Positions 16,486-24,735 of a DNA stretch of 64,000 nt are shown piece after piece (the first letter of the stretch is position 1; each line of letters opens with the position of its first letter). The notes under the pieces are model-generated. The model saw only the letters and a list, made by a program, of their open reading frames with translations, was not told the DNA's origin and made no database searches. Source of the stretch: Pseudomonas fluorescens. Lineage in GTDB: Bacteria; Pseudomonadota; Gammaproteobacteria; Pseudomonadales; Pseudomonadaceae. The translations under genes and the position numbers were made by a program. The stretch is taken from NCBI RefSeq assembly GCF_902497875.1, contig NZ_CABVHY010000035.1, positions 19,551 to 83,550 of the forward strand. Direction: 5' to 3'.

Positions 16486-17646
16486 GTGCAGGCTAATAAA
16501 TTAAAAATTGCTCGGGTTTCGACTGTTCCGTTTTTTGTACTGACCCAGTTAAGAGCTCAGATCGATGCATTGAATGCTTCTGGTATGGCGGTTACTGTGA
16601 TTACCAGTAATGACGAGATGAGTGATGAGCTTGCGGCTAATAGAAACTTTACTTATGTGCCGGTAAACATCGAGCGTGAGATAAACCCGGTCAAGGATTT
16701 CTTAAGTCTGATTGCCTTGGTCGGTATTTTTAAAAAAAACAAATTTGATGTTGTTCACTCAACCACGCCAAAAGCCGGATTGCTTTGTGCGATTGCAGGC
16801 TTCTTTTCAGGTGCGACAATTCGGCTGCATACGTTCACCGGCCAACCTTGGGTAACCATGAGTGGTCTCAAGCGGTCAATACTAAAGCTGTGTGACAAGG
16901 TTATCGGTGTTCTTAATACTCATTGTTATGCCGATAGTGTCAGTCAGAAAGACTTTCTTGTTTCCAATGGAATTATCAAAGCTGAGAAAATATCGGTCCT
17001 GGGTGCTGGCTCTCTGGCAGGTATCGATCTTGATCGTTTTGATACTTTTCGTTATACGCCGGAAAAGTTGAGTGCTCTGCGAGAAAGCCTGAATATTACT
17101 GAGGCCGGGAAGGTTCTGCTGTTTGTCGGAAGAATTACTCCTGACAAAGGTATTGAAGAGCTTATGTCAGCATTCAGCGAGATTGTGCAGAAGGACAATG
17201 ATGTATTTCTTGTGCTTGTTGGACCATTCGAGTCGGCGGGAGAGAATGTAGTCGGTCAGGTCACCGATGTTAAGGTTCGAAATAACATAAAAGTTGTTGG
17301 CTATTCCAATGAGCCGGAAAAGTATATGGCGCTCGCGGATTTGTTATGCCTGCCCAGCTATCGTGAAGGATTTGGTACCGTCGTTATCGAGGCGGCAGCA
17401 ATGGGAACTCCCACCGTCGGCACCAATATTTATGGGTTGTCTGATGCAATAGTAGAGGGTGAAACCGGAGTTTTGGTTCCTGTCAGAGATTCTGGGGCGC
17501 TTAAGACCGCTATTGTTTCTATGTTGAGCAATCCTTCACTATTGTCGGCAATGGGCGTTGCTGCCCGGAATCGTGCTATTGCCGATTTTGGCTCGAAAAC
17601 CTGTTCTGATCTGTTGATCAAAGAGTATAAGAGGTTTTTCAATTGA
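16486..17646 (+). CDS. Family 4 glycosyltransferase
   Basis: A 386-residue GT-B enzyme. The N-terminal domain (KIARVSTVPFFVLTQLRAQI, STTPKAGLLCAIAGF) resembles WbpH/PglA-type second-sugar transferases, and the C-terminal domain holds VGRITPDKGIEELM and the EX7E site in EGFGTVVIEAAAMGTPTVG. It probably adds the second sugar to the WbpL product. GTG 16486 is preferred because AGAGGGAG lies 7 bases upstream; ATG 16468 in the same frame is the alternative. The stop overlaps the start of the next gene. Confidence 0.87.
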   Translation: MQANKLKIARVSTVPFFVLTQLRAQIDALNASGMAVTVITSNDEMSDELAANRNFTYVPVNIEREINPVKDFLSLIALVGIFKKNKFDVVHSTTPKAGLLCAIAGFFSGATIRLHTFTGQPWVTMSGLKRSILKLCDKVIGVLNTHCYADSVSQKDFLVSNGIIKAEKISVLGAGSLAGIDLDRFDTFRYTPEKLSALRESLNITEAGKVLLFVGRITPDKGIEELMSAFSEIVQKDNDVFLVLVGPFESAGENVVGQVTDVKVRNNIKVVGYSNEPEKYMALADLLCLPSYREGFGTVVIEAAAMGTPTVGTNIYGLSDAIVEGETGVLVPVRDSGALKTAIVSMLSNPSLLSAMGVAARNRAIADFGSKTCSDLLIKEYKRFFN

Positions 17647-18626
17647 CTATTGAGACAGATCAGGTGCCTCGGCGTGTCTTGATTACCGGGGCAACGGGGT
17701 TCGTAGGATCCGCATTGGTCAGCGCTCTGGATAATCATCAGGGTTATTTGCCAATTTCCGTAGTGCGCTCAAAAAAACATAGCAATGTACCCACTGCACA
17801 GTTGTTCTCTATCCCGGACATGTCCTCCACTACCGATTGGAGTGAAGGTTTAAAGGGTGCCGCTATTGTCATTCATGCTGCTGCACGGGTGCATGTGATG
17901 AAAGAGGTTGCCGCGGATGCGTTAGCCGAATTCAGGAAGGTGAATGTCGAGGGCACTGTCAATCTTGCGCGGCAAGCCGCGGCAGCTGGGGTTAAACGGT
18001 TCGTCTTCATCAGTTCCATCAAGGTGAATGGCGAGGGGACGAACATCGGTCAGCCTTTTACTGCTGATGATATACCGGCTCCATCCGATCCCTACGGTCT
18101 CTCCAAGAAAGAAGCGGAAGAAGCGTTGCACGCTATTTCGGCAGAGACGGAGATGGAAGTTGTCATCATTCGTCCTACCTTGATTTATGGTCCAGGCGTA
18201 AAGGCTAATTTTCGAAACATGATGGGCTGGCTTCAAAAGGGCATTCCTCTGCCTTTTGGTGCTATTCATAACAAGCGCAGCCTGGTGTCACTCGAGAATC
18301 TTGTCAGTTTGATTATGGTTTGCCTGGAGCATCCCAACGCCGCCGGTCAAATATTTTTGGTCAGTGACGGTGTTGATCTGTCGACGACCGAATTGCTGGA
18401 GCGTACCGCTACAGCGCTAGGTGTCAAGAGTCGGTTGGTTCCGGTGCCTGAGCGATTGCTGACATTCTGCGCAGTTGCGTTAGGTCGCCGATCATTATCA
18501 CAACGATTGTGTGGATCACTGCAAGTTGATATTCAAAAGACCGAGTCTCTTCTTGGTTGGTACCCTCCTGTATCGATAGAAGATTCTTTGAATAGAACCG
18601 CTAAAGAATTTTTGGAACATCGTTGA
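17643..18626 (+). CDS. wbpV: UDP-4-keto-6-deoxy-N-acetylglucosamine reductase/epimerase, WbpV-like
   Basis: A 327-residue extended SDR with ITGATGFVGSALVSAL, HAAARVHVM, FISSIKVNGE and YGLSKKEAEEAL (Tyr-x3-Lys). Its place directly before wbpL and wbpM reproduces the wbpV-wbpL-wbpM order of P. aeruginosa serogroup O6, where WbpV reduces the WbpM product to UDP-QuiNAc. The start is a TTG at 17643 preceded by AAGAGG; GTG 17664 is an alternative. It overlaps both neighbours by a few bases, so translation is coupled. Whether the product is QuiNAc or its C4 epimer FucNAc cannot be told from sequence alone. Confidence 0.82.
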   Translation: MTIETDQVPRRVLITGATGFVGSALVSALDNHQGYLPISVVRSKKHSNVPTAQLFSIPDMSSTTDWSEGLKGAAIVIHAAARVHVMKEVAADALAEFRKVNVEGTVNLARQAAAAGVKRFVFISSIKVNGEGTNIGQPFTADDIPAPSDPYGLSKKEAEEALHAISAETEMEVVIIRPTLIYGPGVKANFRNMMGWLQKGIPLPFGAIHNKRSLVSLENLVSLIMVCLEHPNAAGQIFLVSDGVDLSTTELLERTATALGVKSRLVPVPERLLTFCAVALGRRSLSQRLCGSLQVDIQKTESLLGWYPPVSIEDSLNRTAKEFLEHR

Positions 18627-19642
18627 TGACAAGTTTATATTGGATTTTACCGTTGGCGTTAATTGGGGCGCTCATAGGCACTGCTGTATTGCGTCGATAT
18701 GCACTGTCCAATAGTCTTATAGATGTTCCTAATGCTCGAAGTTCTCACGTGCTGCCCACCCCCAGGGGAGGAGGTGTGGCGATCGTGGTCTCATTTGTTT
18801 TAAGTGCGATTTTTCTTGCTTTGACGGAGCAAGTCCAATGGTCCCTGACCTGGGCTGTCGTGGTGCCCGGGGGGGGCGTCGCGATCATCGGCTTTCTCGA
18901 CGATCATGGCCATATTCCGGCACGTTGGCGGTTGTTGGGCCACTTTTCCGCCGCGATCATCGGGGTGGCTTTTCTCAACGGGTTGCCTGCGATTGACCTT
19001 TTCGGCATGGCCCTTGATTTAGGTTGGGCGGGCTACCTGTTTGGAAGCTTCTATCTTGTCTGGTTGTTGAATCTGTATAACTTCATGGACGGGATCGATG
19101 GACTGGCAAGTATGGAGGCTATATTTGTGTGCTTGGGCGGGGCGCTTCTTTACACCGTTTCCGGCAATATCAGTTTTGTGTGGGGGCCAATAGCACTGGC
19201 GCTAGCTGTAGCAGGTTTCTTGTATTGGAATTTCCCCCCCGCGCGTATTTTCATGGGGGACGCGGGCAGCGGCTTCCTGGGCATAACGCTGGGTTTTCTG
19301 TCGCTGCAAGCTGCGTGGGTCAATCCTGCGTTGTTGTGGGGGTGGTTGATTCTTCTGGGCGTATTCATCGTCGACGCGACCTGCACCCTGTTTGTCCGAC
19401 TGGTGAGAGGTGACAAGGTTTACGAGGCTCATCGCAGTCACGCTTATCAGTTTGCTTCGCGACAGTTTGGTGGCCATCTGCCTATCACTCTGTCAGTAAC
19501 CGGTATAAATGTGATTTGGCTGTTGCCGATTGCCACTCTGGTGGCATTATGCAAAATCGATGGTTTTGTCGGTTTGTTGATAGCTTACGCACCGTTGGTT
19601 CTCTTGGCCTTGCAGTTCAAGGCCGGTCAGTGCGAAGGGTGA
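18626..19642 (+). CDS. wbpL: Undecaprenyl-phosphate sugar-1-phosphate transferase
   Basis: A 338-residue polyprenyl-phosphate transferase of the MraY/WecA family with about 10-11 membrane helices. Visible family motifs are DVPNARSSHVLPTPRGGG, LDDHGHIPARWR, NLYNFMDGIDGLA and FMGDAGSGFLG, which contain the conserved Asp residues for Mg and UDP-sugar binding. It starts O-unit assembly by transferring a sugar phosphate (FucNAc/QuiNAc type in P. aeruginosa) to undecaprenyl phosphate. ATG 18626 overlaps the wbpV stop by one base; the TTG codon just before it is less likely. Confidence 0.93.
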   Translation: MTSLYWILPLALIGALIGTAVLRRYALSNSLIDVPNARSSHVLPTPRGGGVAIVVSFVLSAIFLALTEQVQWSLTWAVVVPGGGVAIIGFLDDHGHIPARWRLLGHFSAAIIGVAFLNGLPAIDLFGMALDLGWAGYLFGSFYLVWLLNLYNFMDGIDGLASMEAIFVCLGGALLYTVSGNISFVWGPIALALAVAGFLYWNFPPARIFMGDAGSGFLGITLGFLSLQAAWVNPALLWGWLILLGVFIVDATCTLFVRLVRGDKVYEAHRSHAYQFASRQFGGHLPITLSVTGINVIWLLPIATLVALCKIDGFVGLLIAYAPLVLLALQFKAGQCEG

Positions 19643-19766
19643 GCAAGCACTTCATTCCTGCGCATTTTTCATGTCGCGTTGGGGAGGAAGACCTCTTGAA
19701 GTTGTTTGAGATAAACCCGCTTGAGCTTTAAGCTTGTCGCTTGCTTCATTTGAAAAGGATAGTGAA

Positions 19767-21755
19767 ATGCTTCGCCAATGGTTACTCCAGCTTCCTCGGC
19801 GGCAGAAAAGGCTGATGCAAGTTGCAACCGATGTATTGCTGGTCTGGGCTGCGCTTTGGTTGGCATTTGTCGTTCGCCTAGGGATTGATTCGATCGTAAA
19901 TCCGCTCATAGATCACACTTGGTTATTCCTGTGTGCACCTGTTGTCGCGATTCCGCTGTTCATTCGTTTCGGATTGTACCGCGCGGTTTTACGCTACTTT
20001 GGCAACGACGCGCTGATCGAAATCGTGAAGGCCGTGAGCCTCTCGGCGCTCATCCTCGGCCTTGTGGTCTATTGGTATAGCAATCATCAGAATGTCGTTC
20101 CCCGCTCAATCATTTTCAATTACTGGTGGCTCAGCCTGCTGATGATCGGCGGGCTGCGTCTGGCGATGCGTCAATATTTCCTTGGAGACTGGTTTACCGC
20201 TGCTCAGCACGTCCCGTTCACAAACAGAAACAATGGATTGCCAAAGGTTGCCATTTATGGTGCCGGGGCGGCGGGCAACCAGCTTGTTGCTGCGCTGCGC
20301 ATGGGGCGCGTAATGCGGCCGGTTGCGTTTATCGATGACGACAGCAGTATTGCCAACAGGGTTATTTCAGGATTGCAGGTCTACAAGCCCAAGCATATTC
20401 AGCAGATGATCGATGCCACGGGTGCTCAGGAAATCCTCCTGGCCATTCCCTCGGCCAATCGTGGAAGACGCCGTGAAATTCTGGGATACCTGGAAGGTTT
20501 CCCTCTGCATGTCCGTAGTGTGCCCGGGTTTATGGACCTGGCGAGCGGTCGCGTAAAAGTAGACGATATTCAAGAAGTGGACATCGCTGACCTGCTTGGC
20601 CGTGATGCGGTGCCTGCACAGGGTGAACTGCTTGAACACTGTATCAAGGCCCAAGTTGTTCTGGTGACGGGGGCCGGTGGTTCGATAGGTTCTGAACTTT
20701 GCCGGCAGATCCTCGCGCTGCGTCCCACCACGCTTTTGCTGTTTGAGCATAGTGAGTTCAACCTTTACAGCATTATGTCCGAGTTAGAGCAACGGATTGC
20801 ACGCGAAGCGTTGCCTGTAAAATTGCTGCCGATCCTGGGGTCCGTGCGTAATCAAGAAAAACTGTTGGATGTGATGAAGACCTGGCGCGTCGATACGGTT
20901 TATCACGCCGCGGCTTATAAGCATGTCCCGATGGTTGAGCACAACATCGCCGAAGGAGTACTCAACAACGTCATCGGTACTCTGAACACTGCACAAGCAG
21001 CATTGCAGGCGGGCGTTGCCAACTTTGTACTCATCTCCACGGACAAGGCTGTCAGGCCAACCAACGTGATGGGCAGCACAAAGCGTTTGGCAGAAATGAC
21101 GCTCCAGGCTCTGAGCCGGGAGCTGGCACCTGTTATGTTTGGTGATGCTTTGAATGTTTCGCGAGTCAATAAAACCCGTTTCACGATGGTGCGTTTCGGG
21201 AACGTGTTGGGGTCTTCGGGATCGGTCATACCGCTGTTTCATAAGCAGATTCAGTTAGGTGGACCTCTCACGGTTACTCATCCGAAGATTACTCGGTATT
21301 TCATGACCATCCCCGAGGCGGCCCAACTTGTGATTCAGGCAGGTTCGATGGGGCAGGGAGGGGATGTTTTCGTTCTGGACATGGGCGAACCGGTGAAGAT
21401 TGTAGAGCTGGCAGAAAAGATGATTCACCTGTCTGGTCTGAGTGTGCGCTCGGATAGGAATCCGCATGGTGACATCGCCATCGAATTCACGGGTCTTCGT
21501 CCTGGTGAAAAGCTTTACGAAGAGTTACTGATTGGCGATAACGTTGCGGCGACTCAGCATCCGATGATTATGACCGCTAACGAGGACTACCTTTCCTGGG
21601 ATGTCCTCAAAGCAAGGTTGGTTGAATTATTGTCGGCGGTTGAGCAGGATGATTACTCAAGGGTTCGTCAGCTCTTGCGCGAGACCGTCAGTGGCTACAC
21701 ACCCGACGGCGATATTGTTGACTGGATCTACCAGCAGCGTCGCCTCGAACCCTGA
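19767..21755 (+). CDS. wbpM: UDP-N-acetylglucosamine 4,6-dehydratase, membrane-bound
   Basis: A 662-residue protein. Four N-terminal membrane helices and a CoA-binding-like Rossmann region (YGAGAAGNQLVAALRMG) precede the catalytic SDR domain with TGAGGSIGSELCRQ. The catalytic site has methionine in place of the usual tyrosine (NVMGSTKR, Met435 and Lys439), which is characteristic of WbpM. It makes UDP-4-keto-6-deoxy-GlcNAc from UDP-GlcNAc, the precursor of the first sugar. ATG 19767 with AAAAGG upstream is chosen over the TTG at 19734; the length then matches P. aeruginosa WbpM. It closes the O-antigen cluster as in other pseudomonads. Confidence 0.96.
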   Translation: MLRQWLLQLPRRQKRLMQVATDVLLVWAALWLAFVVRLGIDSIVNPLIDHTWLFLCAPVVAIPLFIRFGLYRAVLRYFGNDALIEIVKAVSLSALILGLVVYWYSNHQNVVPRSIIFNYWWLSLLMIGGLRLAMRQYFLGDWFTAAQHVPFTNRNNGLPKVAIYGAGAAGNQLVAALRMGRVMRPVAFIDDDSSIANRVISGLQVYKPKHIQQMIDATGAQEILLAIPSANRGRRREILGYLEGFPLHVRSVPGFMDLASGRVKVDDIQEVDIADLLGRDAVPAQGELLEHCIKAQVVLVTGAGGSIGSELCRQILALRPTTLLLFEHSEFNLYSIMSELEQRIAREALPVKLLPILGSVRNQEKLLDVMKTWRVDTVYHAAAYKHVPMVEHNIAEGVLNNVIGTLNTAQAALQAGVANFVLISTDKAVRPTNVMGSTKRLAEMTLQALSRELAPVMFGDALNVSRVNKTRFTMVRFGNVLGSSGSVIPLFHKQIQLGGPLTVTHPKITRYFMTIPEAAQLVIQAGSMGQGGDVFVLDMGEPVKIVELAEKMIHLSGLSVRSDRNPHGDIAIEFTGLRPGEKLYEELLIGDNVAATQHPMIMTANEDYLSWDVLKARLVELLSAVEQDDYSRVRQLLRETVSGYTPDGDIVDWIYQQRRLEP

Positions 21756-21869
21756 TTGTTTCACATCCTGTAACGGACGCATTTTTGACAGGCTCCAGTC
21801 ATCTGCCTAAGTTTGGAAGGCAGCTTAGGAAAGCTGCTTCTCCCTTATCGATGTCATGGAGTGTCTCTT

Positions 21870-22199
21870 ATGCGTACAGCTTACTTCTCGTCCCTGGTCT
21901 TTGCTCTCCTGGCCAGTATCTCTCTTGCCGTAAACGCTGCACCTGCCAAATCTGAGACGGCTGCGCCTGTCTCGCTGCAAGGAGCGTCTGCCGAGCAGGC
22001 CACCAGGATCAATCTCAATACCGCCGATGCTGCCACCTTACAGCGTGAACTCTCCGGGATCGGCGAGGCCAAGGCGAAGGCGATTGTCGCTTACCGTGAA
22101 AGCAACGGGTCATATACTTCGGTGGATGAGTTGCTGGAGGTCAAAGGGATCGGCAAGGCAATTCTGGACAAGAACCGCGACATGCTTGAAATAAAATAA
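21870..22199 (+). CDS. ComEA-like helix-hairpin-helix DNA-binding protein, secreted
   Basis: A 109-residue protein with an N-terminal signal peptide (MRTAYFSSLVFALLASISLAVNA, cleavage probably after AVNA-A) and two helix-hairpin-helix motifs in INLNTADAATLQRELSGIG and VDELLEVKGIGKAIL. This is the ComEA fold, which binds double-stranded DNA non-specifically in the periplasm, possibly for DNA uptake. A similar gene follows wbpM in P. aeruginosa, so it marks the conserved right border of the O-antigen region. An imperfect hairpin with TTTTTCTTTT near 22226-22255 may terminate it. Confidence 0.88.
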   Translation: MRTAYFSSLVFALLASISLAVNAAPAKSETAAPVSLQGASAEQATRINLNTADAATLQRELSGIGEAKAKAIVAYRESNGSYTSVDELLEVKGIGKAILDKNRDMLEIK

Positions 22200-22362
22200 A
22201 CACGATTTGTTCATAGCTGCGAGGGCCGGTCGTTGATCGGCTTTTTCTTTTCTTATTGCATCGAGTAGTTGTCCGTAAGTAAGCGATCCACCGTGTACAC
22301 ATTCAAAGCTGCCAGTTGAAGCCTGATGCTGTGCTCCCGATTCCCATCAGGAGCCCGCAGTC

Positions 22363-22722
22363 ATGATGCGTCCCGACGCCAAAGTCGAAAAAGTGTACCT
22401 CTATCCCAAGCCTGTCGACTTCCGAAAATCCATCGACGGCCTCGCCGCCCTGGTGGAGTTGGATATCAAGGTTGCCGTGTTCGACCCCGTGCTTTTCGTT
22501 TTTCTGAATCGCCCCCGTAATCGAGTGAAAATTCTTTATTGGGAGCGCAACGGCTTTTGCCTTTGGCTCAAACGCCTCGAATCCGAGCGCTTCAAAACAT
22601 CGCCCGATCTCACCGACGAAGCCATTGTGCTGACGGTTCAAGAATTGAATTGGCTGCTGGATGGTTTTGACCTGTGGAGGAACCGTCCGCATCAAGTTTT
22701 AACCCCTCGATTCGTCGCCTGA
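22363..22722 (+). CDS. tnpB: IS66 family accessory protein TnpB
   Basis: A 119-residue protein of the IS66 Orf2 family: VYLYPKPVDFRKSIDGLAAL, FVFLNRPRNRVKILYWERNG and FCLWLKRLE are the hallmark motifs. It is needed for IS66 transposition, though its biochemical role is not settled. It looks intact. ATG 22363 or 22366 may be the start. The distance to tnpC is 17 bases. Confidence 0.93.
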   Translation: MMRPDAKVEKVYLYPKPVDFRKSIDGLAALVELDIKVAVFDPVLFVFLNRPRNRVKILYWERNGFCLWLKRLESERFKTSPDLTDEAIVLTVQELNWLLDGFDLWRNRPHQVLTPRFVA

Positions 22723-22739
22723 TTGGTATAATCCGGGGC

Positions 22740-24293
22740 ATGAATTTGATGCCCGACAACCTTCCTGATGACCCTGTACGACTCAAGCAACTGCTGCTTG
22801 AGTCGCTCGCTCAGCAGGCCAAAACAGCTGAAGCGCTTCTGGCTCAACAAGGTCAGATTGTTGATCTGAAAGAACAGATCAAGTTGCTACGTCAGCGCTT
22901 GTTCGGGCGTAAATCAGAACAAACCGTCGATCCGCAGACGCCGCAACTCGCGCTCTTTAATGAGCCCGAAAGTCTCGCGGTTCCGGTCACTGATGCGTCT
23001 GACGAAGAAGTCGTTGCCCCGACCCAGCGCCGTGGTAAACGCAAACCGTTGTTCGCCGACCTGCCGCGCATTGAAGTCATCCACGAACTGCCCGAACACG
23101 AACTGACTTGCCTTTGCGGTTGCCGCAAACACACCATCGGCGAAGAGGTCAGCGAGCAGCTGTAAATCGTGCCGATGCAGATCCGCGTCATCAAACACAT
23201 CCGCAAGGTCTACGCCTGTCGTGGCTGTGAAACGGCACCGGTAACCGCTGACAAACCGGCTCATCTGATCGAAAAGAGCATGGCCAGTCCCAGCGTGCTG
23301 GCGATGCTGCTGACCACCAAATACGTCGATGGTCTCCCGCTGTATCGGTTCGAAAAAGTACTTGGCCGACACGGCGTTGATATCCCCCGGCAAACCTTGG
23401 CGCGCTGGGTGATCCAGTGCGGCGAACACTTGCAACCGTTGTTGAATTTGATGCGCGACCGATTGCTGGAAAGCCCGGTGATCCACTGCGATGAAACCCG
23501 GGTACAAGTGCTGAAGGAACCGGATCGAGACCCGACCAGTCAGTCCTGGATGTGGGCACAAGCCAGTGGTCCGCCGGAGCGCCCGGTTATCCTGTTTGAC
23601 TACACCACCAGCCGCGCGCAGGAGGTGCCGTTGCGCCTGCTCGCCGATTATCGCGGCTACCTGATGACCGACGATTACGCTGGCTATAACGCCTTGGGCG
23701 CGCAGCCAGGTGTCGAGCGTTTGGGTTGCTGGGCGCATGCGCGACGTAAGTTCGTCGATGCGCAAAAAGTGCAGCCCAAAGGAAAAACGGGGCGTGCCGA
23801 TATCGCGCTGACCATGATCAATAAGCTGTATGGCATCGAGCGCGAGTTCAAAGAAGCCAGCGATGACCAGCGCTTTAGCGCTCGACAGGAAAAAGGCCTG
23901 CCGGTACTCGCAGAACTGAAAAGCTGGCTGGAGAAAACGCAGCCACAGGTTACTTCGCAAAGTGCCTTGGGCAAGGCCGTCGGTTATCTGGCCAGCAACT
24001 GGAGCAAACTTGAGCGTTACAATGAGACCGGCTTCCTGCCCATCGATAACAACAGGGCCGAGCGAGCAGTAAAACCCTTTGTGATTGGTCGTAAAAACTG
24101 GATGTTCAGTGACACGCCCAACGGCGCGACGGCCAGCGCGCAGATCTACAGCCTGGTCGAAACCGCCAAGGCCAACGGCCAGGAGCCCTATACGTGGCTG
24201 CGCCACGTACTGGAGCGGTTACCGCAGGCCAACTCGGTAGAAGACATCGAAGCCTTGCTGCCGTGGAACTGCTGCCCGACTATCTCGCGCTAA
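22740..24293 (+). pseudogene. tnpC: IS66 family transposase TnpC, interrupted by an in-frame TAA
   Basis: The frame of 518 codons is continuous except for TAA at 23163-23165 (codon 142), between SEQL and IVPMQIRVIKH. Related transposases usually have an acidic residue here; GAA to TAA is a one-base change. The N-terminal part has the IS66 leucine-rich and LFGRKSEQ region; the C-terminal part has the zinc-binding CRGCE segment and the DDE domain (HCDETRVQV, YLMTDDYAGYNAL, NNRAERAVKPFVIGRKNW). All catalytic segments are present, so inactivation may be recent. Reinitiation at GTG 23169 or ATG 23175 could make a C-terminal fragment. Confidence 0.9.
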
Positions 24294-24344
24294 ATACACA
24301 CACCGTTTTTTTGCCAGGTGTGGTTTATGGGGCGCTTACGATCC

Positions 24345-24735
24345 ATACACAACACATGGCAAAAAAAGATGCGTGTATTTAGCGCGGGATAGTCGGCGGG
24401 CAGTTTCACGGCAATAATACTTCAACGCGCTCTACCGACGTAGCCAGGGAATATGTTCAAATGCGTAGGGCAGCCACGCATAGAGCTCTTGGCCGTTGGC
24501 CTTGACTGTGTCAACCAGACTGTAAAGTTGAGCACTGGATATGCCCGCTTTCAACTGCGCGAGTACCGGCAAACTTTGCTGGCGGCCCCGCCCGTGAGGT
24601 CGTGTTCGATCCTACAGCTTGTTGATCAAGTTCAGTGTAGTTCGGCAATTTTTGCCGCTTCGTTGAGTGGCACTAGTTGCTGCGTCGACGGGTCAGCTGT
24701 TGATTCTGACTTACGTCCGAAAAGATACTAACGAT
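24345..24735 (-). mobile_element. Decayed, internally deleted IS66 relic in inverse orientation
   Basis: Read on the minus strand, this stretch repeats scattered parts of the neighbouring tnpC and its 3' flank: the end (ATTTAGCGCGGGATAGTCGG at 24377-24396 is the complement of the tnpC stop region), the NGQE..W segment near 24470-24500, a middle segment near 24555-24580 (GCGAGTACCGGCAAACTTTG), and the LFGRKSEQ region near 24700-24730. The parts are in the order expected for tnpC but with large deletions between them. It lies tail-to-tail with the fuller element. No frame longer than a remnant is preserved. Confidence 0.82.

Larger units (their letters stand above)
22279..24339 (+). mobile_element. 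IS66-family insertion sequence carrying tnpB and an interrupted tnpC
   Basis: About 2.06 kb. The proposed ends are GTAAGCGATCCACCGTGTACAC at the left and, on the opposite strand, GTAAGCGCCCCATAAACCACAC at the right; the first seven bases are identical and about two thirds of 22 agree. GTAAGCG is typical of IS66 termini. It carries tnpB and tnpC but no recognisable tnpA. I see no 8-bp target duplication (GTCCGTAA on the left, GATCCATA on the right), so the element may have recombined with the inverted relic on its right. Confidence 0.8.

Noticed and set aside
22914..24206. 430-residue minus-strand frame inside the IS66 transposase
   Set aside because: The plus strand carries the DDE transposase; a similar antisense peptide at 24453-24731 is explained by the inverted relic, not by a real gene.
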